The translations under genes were made by a program, and so were the position numbers. A DNA stretch of 64,000 nucleotides from Spirodela intermedia. Taxonomy: Eukaryota; Streptophyta; Magnoliopsida; Alismatales; Araceae. The stretch covers positions 11,836,327-11,900,326 of the forward strand of contig LR746272.1 of assembly GCA_902729315.2 (NCBI GenBank), in the 5' to 3' direction. Positions 36,301 to 47,010 of the stretch are shown one piece after another (position 1 is the stretch's first letter; each line of letters starts with the position of its first letter). The notes beneath the pieces were generated by a model. The model searched no databases. It was not told the DNA's origin and worked only from the letters and a program-made list of their open reading frames with translations.

Positions 36301-37600
36301 ACTGACTGTCATGACAGGGATGATGAAGCTTCCATTAATACCGACTAGACTGCCATACATTGGGGCTTTTCTCTATACCTATGTTTTATTGCGATTGTGA
36401 AGCATCTACTTAGCGTAAACCTTGAATGAGTGATGCCAATGGTGGTGTCTATCCGTGGGTAGATCAAGGGTCAAAGTGTCTTGGTTGAGGAGTTTGTTCT
36501 TGAATATTCTGTGTTAGTCATCATGCCGCATCGATAACTAAACATGTTTTTTTCTCTCATTATTCCTCAATCTTTCAAAAATGTTTACAGTTATTGGGTA
36601 CCAAAAATGGAGTAAACGATGTGCTAAAGCTTACCTTTTAATATATTTTTTAATTCCTTCTTACCATTATTGGGCACCAAAGATGAAGTTCGCGATGAGC
36701 TTAAGGTTCCTTTCTTTCTTTATATACGCTTCAATTGCTTCTCAAGATTCAAAAAATTCAATCGTCGTCACTGTATGCAGGTGGGTGAATTTGCAAATTG
36801 CCTGACTGAAGCTCGTAATGAGTTACAACACAAGTATATTTCTCACTCGTGAAGAAGCTTTATTTTGTTTATTTTATTTTATTTTTCTCCTGCAGACTAG
36901 ATATTTAGTCCGTAGCTTCTTTCTGCAGATCAGAGGTCATCCAGCGGAAATTTACAATAACGAAGGCGCTACTGTTCAAGGCAGATAGATCTTCCTTTGA
37001 TCGCCTTTGTCAGCAGGTGGGGGGATCTTCTGCCATTGAAAGCTGCTAGATGAAGCTCTCCCTTTTTTTTAAACACCACCACAACCACGCATACCGTTGA
37101 CGAACTAATGTTCAACAGATACACAAGTTAGAAGCTGAGCAGAAGAGATTGGAGGAGGATGCAGTCGTTTATAATCGGCTCCTGGAGCAGCTTAAACTCT
37201 CACCTGCATACAAAACGGTGACGATGATGGCTAATTATATATACCCCCTTTTGGATCTCAGCAAACCCTGTTCCAAGATCCTCGAGTATGATTTTTTTTC
37301 TCCCAATCTTATAAATTCTCAGATGCTTGAGATTGGCGCCCGAATGGAGTCAGAAGCGAGTCCAGAGGACGACGATGGAGACCCAGATTCGGAGTCAATC
37401 GATGTATCATTCGAGGAGTTGCTGGCCCAGGAGAAGAAGGATTCCTTCTGGTATTAGCCCCTTCCCCCGTCTTCTTTGCCATGAGCCTTCCCCCCTCCCT
37501 TGGCTGCTTAATCACCCTCTTCGTCCTCTGCAGGCAGAGGAACGGAAAGCTGAGATCTTTCTCCTCTGGGGCGGCCAACAATCGAATCGACCCAACCTGA
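33365..37600 (+). CDS. Uncharacterised plant coiled-coil protein with N-terminal membrane anchor
   Basis: Six exons (33365-33958, 36781-36833, 36929-37016, 37119-37217, 37323-37450, 37534-37600) join to 1029 bases and 342 residues. A hydrophobic segment at about residues 29-49 (AFFLAFALGCLLAVAVSVSL) is followed by a low-complexity Lys/Glu/Gly region. A conserved block then begins near residue 175 (RIKHQYDQLVKSNQAKALT) and continues VGEFANCLTEARNELQHKS, VIQRKFTITKALLFKADRS, LCQQIHKLEAEQKRLEED, YNRLLEQLKLSPAYKTMLE, and DVSFEELLAQEKKDSFW. The block is mostly coiled coil. Orthologues exist across plants but I know no function. An ATG at 33383 has a better context and is an alternative start; 33209 is also in frame but looks like leader. 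Intron 1 is 2.8 kb and begins with GC; intron 4 (105 bases) is stop-free. Confidence 0.85.
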
Positions 37601-37910
37601 AAGTTCCCCTCCCCGCCTCCCTTTTCTGCAGCACTTCTGTTTGCAGCGGCGATCACAGATGAGGAGATTCTTTTTTTTTTTTTTTTGCCTTTTTTATCCG
37701 GCTGTTTGGCTGGTCATCTCTCTCTCCCTGGTTGTGGAGGGCTTTGAGCCTCTCTGCTCAGAGCTACCACTCTGCGAGGTGTAACTCTCCCGTCTGTGAC
37801 AAGCAGGGCGGCCATTGCCTTTGCTCAGATCTTTGTATATTCAGCCACTATAATACCACTGTTGAACCTTCTCCTTTCTTGTTGCCTCCCTGGTTTTGTG
37901 AAAGCATAAG

Positions 37911-37918
37911 TATATATG
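37911..37918 (+). promoter_or_regulatory. TATA-like box of the small membrane protein gene
   Basis: TATATATG lies 103 bases before the start at 38014 and 311 bases after the stop of the preceding gene, so the two genes are tightly packed but separately promoted. Confidence 0.4.
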
Positions 37919-38013
37919 CCTCTGGGCTTCGAGCTTAGAGCGAAAGGCTGTGCGGGCGCCGGCGACATTGAGACGGAGAGAGAGAGAGAAGGGGCGGAAG
38001 AGGGTGGGAAGCC

Positions 38014-39001
38014 ATGGAACTCGGGAGCAAAGTGATTAACTTTCTGGGGAAGAAGGACAACGTCGTCCACCTGTTCCTGGGGGGGGCGTTCGTGGCCCTG
38101 GGAGTGCGATCGGCGTCTCAGCAGGGGGACATCGACGAACTGGAGGCGGAGAAAGAGTCGCTGCGGCGGAGAAACAAGGCCATGCAGGAGACCATGTGGG
38201 GCTGGCGGCAGAGCCTCTTCAACCTCGCGGCGTCTGACCCTTCCAGCTTCCCCGTTCCCCTCTCCAGGCTTCGGGCTATCTACGGCGACGAAGATGAATC
38301 GGATGCGGCAACTTCCTTCGCCCCGCCCCCTTCGCAGAATCTAGGTATTTCTCCCTGAAACATGCAAACACTGCGATCTGTGGTGATCTAGCGCCTGTGG
38401 AATCTACTCCACAATACCTGTCAAGGCCTCCTCCTCACACAGTCCAATCGGAAGGGGGGAGGGGGGAGATCTCCTTTCCCTCTGGCTCCTCGAGCTACAT
38501 CTGGCGTCGCCCTCGTCGCCATTAGCAACCCAACCCCGTGGATCATCTCACCCGCATCCCGTATGATCCCCCCCATGCAATCAATTCTTGTCGCATCAGC
38601 TGCTACAGCTTTGTCACTGCATATTTGATTGCACTCGGTAGGGGGCAACAGAATGGGAGACCATATATCGTAGAACGGCAGCATCCTCCTCTCGCTTAGC
38701 TCCTGGAGCCAACCGAAGATCCCATCCGCTCACCGTTCTCGAGTAGGAACAGCCTTCTTCTTAACCAGAGTTGAGATCTTTCGACGGGTGTGGCATAATA
38801 TCCGTACATTCAGTTCTTCCTAAACCATCTAACCAGCGTCATTTCTCTGCAAATCCCCCTCTTTTATCTCGTTTCTAGTACTATGATCTTCATATCTTCT
38901 TATGATCTGGGATGAACCCGCCTTCCTTACATCTAATTGCAGATATCCCCGGGGAGACTGGAGCACCGACCCCATCGCCGGCTCCGAGGTTTACAGTCTG
39001 A
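38014..39001 (+). CDS. Small plant membrane/coiled-coil protein, function unknown
   Basis: Two exons (38014-38344 and 38943-39001) join to 390 bases and 129 residues. The start MELGSKVINFLGKKDNVVHL leads into a short hydrophobic stretch (LFLGGAFVALGV, residues 20-31), then a charged coiled coil (DIDELEAEKESLRRRNKAMQ, about 40-60) and a Trp-rich turn (ETMWGWRQSLF). The C-terminus is a proline-rich tail ending PRFTV. Proteins with the same opening occur across land plants as unnamed transmembrane proteins, and I know no assigned role. Without splicing, the frame would end 14 bases past the donor with LGISP. The intron is 598 bases, GT-AG. Confidence 0.85.
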
Positions 39002-39523
39002 GAGGCCTCCCCAGTTCTCTGTTCTTCTCGACGCTGTGGAACAGCTGAGTAAACCCTAAAAACGCCTTTCTAAGTTTTGACTTTATCTCCGATTATCGTA
39101 GATTTTCTGACAGAGACGAGCCCGAAGAATATCGGAAACATGAGTCATTGATAGATAGAACAACACGTGAAGCAGAGCACGTTGAAGAGGGTGGGTGGGG
39201 GTGGATGGGCAGGTTTTTCAGGTCGCCAGCAGAAGTGAAATGCCTGCATCCTCGTAGAGGGTGACACCATCTAGCGATCGCCATGGGCATTTGCACCCCC
39301 AACCTGAAGAAATTGCGATAACACGTCAAAAACATAATAAAAAATCAAAATTGATCCGCCCAGGACTCGACCCAGATGCAGCCTGATTCTGATTTCCTCT
39401 CCACTTTTTTAGGGTTTATCGCCAGAAAGTCTGCCATGCTATTATTACCAATATATTTCGTTCAACTAAACTAAATGAAACAATTCCAAGCACCTCTCCA
39501 TCTCATCTCTCTGCTTTTGATGG
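39002..39523. other. Convergent gap between the small membrane protein gene and the hydrolase gene
   Basis: Both neighbours end here tail to tail. No gene or strong motif is seen; it should hold both polyadenylation regions. Confidence 0.5.
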
Positions 39524-42500
39524 CTACAATCTTGATTCTAGAGATCGTTTTTCTCCCGGGCTTCGCTTTACCTGGTTAGATCTTATGAAGTCCAGCACCA
39601 GCGACCCCAGCTCAGCTTGATGAGTTGAGTATCCGTGATCAGCACCTTCTATAATCTGCAAGGTATGGTTGGGTATGAGCTTTGCGAAATCCATGCCATC
39701 TTCCACTGGGACGATTTCATCCTCTGAACCGTGAACGGTCATGACCCTGCACGGAAAGACCCCATTGGATGTAAAGATGATACGAGAAAACCTAATAACG
39801 AGGACAGAAGCAGGCGGCCAGGTTGCGAAATCCTACAGGAAAATAATTTGTTGGATTTAATGATTAAGGTTCCAGGATTGGGAGGATGACGACTTTTGGA
39901 ACAGCTGGGAACTTGAGACCAGATCGAGGAAGTCATTTGAACAGATCGGGGACGACCCAGCACAGCAAGAGAAAAAGAAAAGAGAGAGAAAACACACAAA
40001 CATATGCATCAAGAAATGACTGAGATAGAAAATAATACATGACTTTGGATGAAAACTCGGTATGTTGGCATCCAACCTCCTATGACATATTTTCCGTGCT
40101 TGATAAAGAGGTGGGTACCCATTGAAAACTCGAAATTAATGTGTTTGATGGAATGAGGGTGAAGGTGGGCCAATAGTTTTGATGAAATGAATGTGCTTGA
40201 AGAACGCCGTCTTTGTTTGTGTCACAACTTTTGGATGGATGCATGCCGGAAAATGTTGAGTGTAGTGCACAAACATATGCTAACCTGCAGTCTTTGTCAA
40301 TGGAAAGAGACGCTTGATGCATGTCAGTGCTGAGGCGATCCATTAAGCTTTCGATAGTCACACGGTATGGGCCTGCATTAAAATAAAATACTTGCCTCAG
40401 GTTAACTTACGTCAGTTCATCTCTACAGCTCAATATTAAGTATACTAGTAGGAAACTGTAAGCCGAAGCATAGTCTGACACTCGAAGCAAATCCTGAAAT
40501 AAAAGAAACCAATCTCATACATTCCTACTCACACTTTGGAGAAACGCCCAGCCTTGGTTCAACAATCAAAGTCTTAATAAATATATGCATTTCAATACTT
40601 ATTTGCTTGTATCACCTACAGGAGGTCGCCAATTCAGATGAATTTCTCACACGAGCTCTGTAGTCCCCATTTATTAAAAGGTTTTTAGTCATGGCCCGAG
40701 TGAAAACTCACACTTTGGGAAAGTTTCCGCACCCTTTCAGCTTGCATTTAACTGTCACTCGTCACCTACTATAGCCTAATCAACAGAGGATTCGCCTCCA
40801 CCCTGCCGTTTTTGATCCATCTGAAGCTGACCATTGATTTTGTCAGACCTTGCATTGGATGATACTGATTTGTAAATCTTTCAGAAAGTTTAAATCTTTC
40901 CCACAACCTATCCTCTCAAAACCGGGGTAATTTGTCACCTCCAACCTTTATAGAAGTAGTCTCCATACTCGTAAGAATTTAGGAAAAAGTGACATTAATG
41001 CAGCAACATTCTAAAATAATAATAATAATTGACAAAACATCTCAACATATTTCGATGAAGAAAGGCAACCTGCCCACATTTCTGCAGTAACCCAACGCAT
41101 CCTGTTATCTTAGATAGGCTCAATCAGCGATCAGCAATTAACATAACATCAAGAAGATTATTATATTCCAGGACATGCCAATATCTTGAAACCAAACCGT
41201 CCAACTTATTTACCTTGGCAGCACATGGCGTTAAATTTGATTTTAGATGTCTTTTCAAATCCTATAAGGAATATGTTTACCCTATGCACCATCTGTGGTT
41301 AGAGTAAGTCCATTGGAGGTCTAATTTCAAGGGAAGACTAAAGATCTTACCTGTGCCGGCATATACTGGGCTCAGGAGAGCCCCTGGAGCCAAATAATAA
41401 GGACAATAAGAAAATAAGAACACTGATGAACATAACTGATGAAGGTTACCTAATTTATCCTTTACGTCGATAAATCCAGCTTCCTTAACTCTTTCCATAA
41501 AGTTTTTCCCGAGGCGACCTTCCATCCCTCTATCCAGTGCAAATCGGCCAGAGATATTGATGACTTTCTTTATGTCGTGATACATTGATGCATATAGGAG
41601 AACTGCATTTCCTCCTGCAAGAGATTAGAGTTTTCAATATTTTATTATTTTATGTTATTTGGGAGCAACTAAGCAAAGGAGATCTACATAATTCTCCAAA
41701 ATTAAAATATGGAACCAAGGTTGAAATGTCAAGTCTAAAACGTGCCGAGCCAAAAAGATCACACATATGTTCTCAACCAACTACATAATGTTAGACTTTA
41801 AATCACATTATGAAGGAAGAACCACCAATGTTGCCGTCCAAGAGAACAATATCTTATACGAGCATAGCTCCGAATAGGGCAAAAAGACATCACGAATCAG
41901 GATTCATTCAGTAGAAAGTGATGAAAACAAAACACCACGGTAAAATTTAATTTTCAACAGTCTTGTAAACCATAAAAAGGAATCACAAATCACAATTCCA
42001 GAAACTAAGTATACGTGCACCAACATCGCTGCATAAGCAGAGGTTACCGACATAATCTTCAAGGAACAAAAAAAATTCTCACAAATTCTCACAAGTCTTG
42101 TAAGAAAAAAGCACGTCTATGACAGTTAACTATTCCAGATCATCACAATCATGTCCTGTCGAGTGCCCAGATACACATTAAGCAAGTTCAAGGCATAACT
42201 AAATCAATTCGGTTACAAATATTCATTTCGTACACTTTCCCCTTGCAATTTTATTTAGAATGTGTCATGCAATCGAATAATTCAAAGCTTTCCGAATTTC
42301 GGTATTTTATGTTTACCTTTACTGTGGCCAGCAATGGCAATGATCTCCCGCTCTTCCCCCAAAAAGTGCTGAATAACAGAACGTAAATCACCAGCCTCTT
42401 TTCGATAATTACCATACTGAAAGGTCCCTTCACTTTCCCTGGGAAACAAATAAAATGCAACATACGTGCAAAATGGCTCAAATATGAGATCAAAAGCCTT

Positions 42501-45500
42501 ACAGACCATCCGTTCAAAATAGAACAATGTAGTGCTTGCAAAGGCTAGCACAGGAATGGTTTTTCGAAAGTAGATTATCACAAGTAATTAATTATAAAAT
42601 AGAAAAAAATATATATCCAGAATGTAAAAATAGCAATAAACTCAGACGCAAAATTTGTATTTGCAATCTACAGCACGCTGGGCTGAATTAATGGGCCTCG
42701 TTATATTTTTTAAACTTGGAGAAGACAGCAAAGGCACCATGATCGTCATAGGTTCATCATAGATACCACCTCACACAGCCCATGTCGTTAGTGAACAGAG
42801 GGAGAATATTCACAACCATCTCCTTTCAGCCAGATTAATCAGAAAAAAAAACCAGGACTATAATGGTTATAGTAATTTACCGAAAGCATTGCCTTCAGCT
42901 ACAAAAATAGATCTATCTATCCTAGCTCTACGATGTATTCAGGCATAATTTGTTTCATGTAAATGCCCAGCTCCAATCAACGGCTATTTTGTCTAGGGGA
43001 ACATCAAGAAATGGTGTGACATAAGGTTTGCGACGGTGCACTGCTTTTGGCTAATAAGCAAAACAAAGTATGATAAGAGAAATGGCCTTCTGAGAAAAAT
43101 CAACTCTATAAAGTCTTATAGATGCTGTAGCGAACAAATACAGACTCTCCCTAGAGTAAATCAACTGCCATTTGAGTCAATAACAGAATTAGTGCTAACC
43201 TTCGTGCTGAACAGACCTAAGAATAAGTTTTCCGGAGAAGTAACAGGGCCAAAAGAGCTACTACAATTGGTAACGCATTTAACATTACTGATAAACAGAT
43301 TGCTGGATATTTTTGACAGAAACTAAACTGAGAAACGTCAGATGTCCTTACCCATTTCCAGAAAAGTCAAAGCGAAAGGTGCTGATTCCTTCTCTTGATA
43401 AGACAGAAACAAGATTCAAAAGAATTTTTTCTTCCTGTAGATCAACAGCAATAAGAATGGGCAAACGATATTCACAAAAATTATTGAATCAATAGAATAA
43501 ACAATCACATTTCACAAAAAGGCGTAAAAAGGAAAGTAACTGTCCAATAAGAACCCAAACTGCGTGGAAGTGAAATGGCTGTCAGAGAATTTAGCGGAAA
43601 TGAAGTTCCAGTGCAAATTGCCGCCCAGGCAACAGGATCGAAAACATTGTTTCAGAGGTTCTAATGAAAATGTATCCACCAGATTTCTATTCGTTTATTA
43701 TCCAGGGTAAGGCCAATAAAAGGTCAGGGGACTGTGGTACACTGAAAAAGAAGCCAAGACTAACAATGTTCCACTAAAATAATGACTCTGACAATAATTA
43801 GAGGGATCCAGACCAGCAGCCGGTGATGTTCAGCAAGGAAATTCATAGACAATCAGCTAGTTGTGACATTCTGACAGTTTCAGGATATCACTAACCATAT
43901 TTGGAGATGACCAGTTAATGGGCAGTTCCACGTCCATTTGTAGGTCAATACCAAGCATGAAGGGTTCACTCATTTTGATAAGAAAGATAAGGAGGTTACG
44001 TCCTTTCAGACCAGGTTTCCCAATATGGACTGAACATTTCGAACAGATAACTACAACGAACACCTTTGCATTAGATGCAATTTATGAGGGGAATAAGAGG
44101 AATAACTGGTTGAATTTCTTAGCTCTTTTCCAGGAAATTATTACACGCCATAGTAGAAAGCTTTTTCTCTCACGTGGCATTTGGAAATACAGCTGGATTG
44201 GACTCTAATCGTTGGAATGGCTGACAGACCAAAAGCGTTTCCAAGTCAGAAAATCTCCTCGGATTTGCCACTATCTGGCTTTGAAGATGAAAGAAAGGCA
44301 AATGTCTCTCTCTTTCCCTCTATTTCTCAAAAGCAGAAACAAGGTAGCCTTTCATGGATTCCAAATTCACATCCCACACTGCCTCTGATGAAATGGTAAT
44401 ATATAAAAAGTTACCTCTCTCTTTCTCCCCAGCCCATCACCGATTTTTCCCTTCTCTCTCCCACCCTTCCACTGCCCCCACACTACCATCCACCCTCGGA
44501 TTTTCTATTTTTCAACCCACTCCTGGGGAATTTGGTGGGTACGTGGGACCCTTTTTTTTCCCAGCCCAGTTGACCAATTTTAGCATGATTTTGGATTAAT
44601 ACCATTATTGCATCAGTCCAGTAGTGCCAATTCCAACAAGGACCGGGAAAACAGGATACATGAAATTTTGTCAACAGAGAAACAAAGTGTGATAATTTTA
44701 CCCTGGACTAAGAGCGTATCATACATCTTACACTTATTCCAGAACACGTTGAGATATATGTACATATATTTCCAAAGAGACGCACATCTCATAAATGCTG
44801 AAATACAATATGGATACAGAGAAGAAATATTTCAGAATACATGCTGAAAATATTACCTTCGAAGACCGGAATCCATGGCACAATATGACAAGCTCTTTTG
44901 AGCCAGTCTCATGCAGAATCCCTACGAGCTTCTCTCCATGGTTGTTTGTCATGGAAATTCTTCTCTGAGGTGACACCACTGCAACAAAAGTTCACAAGGA
45001 TATAGGTTGTAGAATTATACAGTACCGTGAAGAAGAGAAAAAATGAGCAAACATGTAGACAAGATTTCTCATCACAGACAATAGCTGCAATGAACTTCAA
45101 TCCTCCATGATTCCCAGAACCCTTTGTCGTTTATTCTCCGGTATCCACAAACATCATAACGTGTCGGTGGTGAATTTGCTTATGACGAATCATTGAATTT
45201 TCACAATGACATGCAGCCCTTTACGTTTTCAATGTTTACCCCTTACACTTCAAATCAGAAGCGCCAAAAATAATTAGACAAGGTGCATCTTATATATTCA
45301 TCCAACAATGCTCTGTCGTAGTGTATCCATGGCGGATTGTCGACATTATTTGAATAAGCAATGAATGATTAGTACAACCCATGTCGGTCAGACTCATCCA
45401 ATGGCCATCTCGATATGTCAAGTTCTGCTCACACAACCAGTGGGTGGGCGTTTCTCATAAATATCCACAAGGAGGATGACTCGTCCTCGAGACCATGAAC

Positions 45501-46111
45501 GGATTACCATTTATCGTGAAGGATCATGTATGTTCGCCACCACATGATGAGTGTGACGCACCTCACAGTCGAAATACCATAAAAGTTCGTCAAGTATTTA
45601 CATACAAAAAAAGGCAACGGAGTAGAATTAAGCTCCAGCTCAGGCACAGCAGGTTACTTATTCCCTAGCGAACTTTGCCACTGGGTGGGTGAAGATCACG
45701 TCGGGCGGGGCAAGAGGGAAACCCCATATCCCTTTCTTTTCCCAAGGACAGAAAAAGGATCCTATCAACTAGTCCTGAGCGTGATCTTATTCAACCTCGA
45801 CAAACGAGAGAAGACTTCCGCAAAGTCGTCAGGAACTTGCTTTCAAATTCCCAAACAGCTCGATTGGTCAAAATCATCGGGAATCCAAGTGCATAAATCT
45901 CTGCGTAGCGCTTTTCCCTAGGCGTTGGTATGTTCGGATCTCTGCCCATACGCCTCTAGCTACCTCGAAGCAACACTATGATCCACCCATACCGCCCAGT
46001 GTGTAGAGATGGCAAACTATGGCTACAATCTGCAAAAGAACTGCAAGCTTTTGCTAGTCGTAATTGGGACGGAGGGGAAGAGAGAATAAGCTCACCACTT
46101 TCATCCGCCAT
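39524..46111 (-). CDS. Alpha/beta-hydrolase (serine hydrolase S33/BAAT-like)
   Basis: Seven exons (46111-46096, 44978-44857, 43434-43352, 42438-42317, 41614-41450, 40372-40285, 39746-39524) join to 819 bases and 272 residues. The order is HGEKLVGILHETGS, the oxyanion-region motif LCHGFRSSK, FRFDFSGNGESEG, the nucleophile elbow GHSKGG with Ser113, VINISGRFAL, HGSEDEIVP with the acid Asp208, and GADHGY with His236: a complete catalytic triad. Plants hold several close relatives, usually described as esterases or hydrolases of unknown substrate, predicted cytosolic or plastid. The first coding exon is only 16 bases (MADES plus one base) and is chosen because its phase exactly completes exon 2; without it, translation could start at Met in RISMTNNHGE (44952). 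The last exon might continue past a possible donor within SNQ/VKR near 39570. Introns occupy nearly 90 percent of the gene. Confidence 0.88.
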
Positions 46112-47010
46112 CCGCTCCCAGTGAGGCCTCCCACTAAAGAGGAAACATTGTCTCTGATGGTGGATTCTGGCAGAGCTGAGATCGGCTCCCGAACATTCGG
46201 AGTGGAGATTCTCCCGCGTCCTCTGTTTCCTGTTCTCCCTTCAGTACTTGGTAGAAGACGCCGGTCGAGATCCGGGTCTGGAAACCCCGATAATAATCCG
46301 ATATCCGATAAAGATCCGCTGTATCCCGTCCCACGCCCGATCTATGAAATAAAGTCAAAATCCTTTCAGAGAGCCTCAATGATCATTACCCAATTTTGAT
46401 CGTCATCGGGGTTGAGTAATGTTCACCAAGGACTGAGATGGGCGTCCATCGAACTAGTTCTTCGAACCCTCCATGTTCTTGTCAACTCCTTGACCGCAGG
46501 ACCATAAAATCAGTTGACTTAACCAGATTATACCAAGACCATCTGCGTTGACTATAGAACGAGGTTCACTGGAGGAGTTAATAGCTGTGCATGATTATCA
46601 TACTCGTAATTCGCCTGAGTTACCAAGATCTCAGCTTACTATGAGAGTTATTAGCGGAATTAAATCAAAATAATTAGCATGGAAAAACGACGCTTTTAAG
46701 AGAGGAAAGAGTTGGGTTCGGAGGGCGTCGTCTGGAGAGTGCAATGAGGCTTTCGAGGATAACCCGCTATTACGCCATTAAAAAGAGAGCATCGATTCAC
46801 AGGCACAGCGGAGGACCATCTGGCTCTCAGTGGATGGTGAATCAGCTCGACCAATCCCTGAGAAGCCTGGATGGAGCTATAAACTGCCCAACTCACTACT
46901 GATGAGACCTCTCACGAGTATAGTTCGGAGCGTATTACAACCCTCCGGAGAGCCGGGCTTCTGTCTCCAGGTATGCAAAGGATTCCTAGTCTAGGGCAGA
47001 ATACGTCATG
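46112..47010. other. Gap between hydrolase start and CKX stop
   Basis: Holds the hydrolase promoter side and the CKX 3' flank. No gene recognised; the frames at 46134-46379 and 46696-46896 have no family resemblance. Confidence 0.5.
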
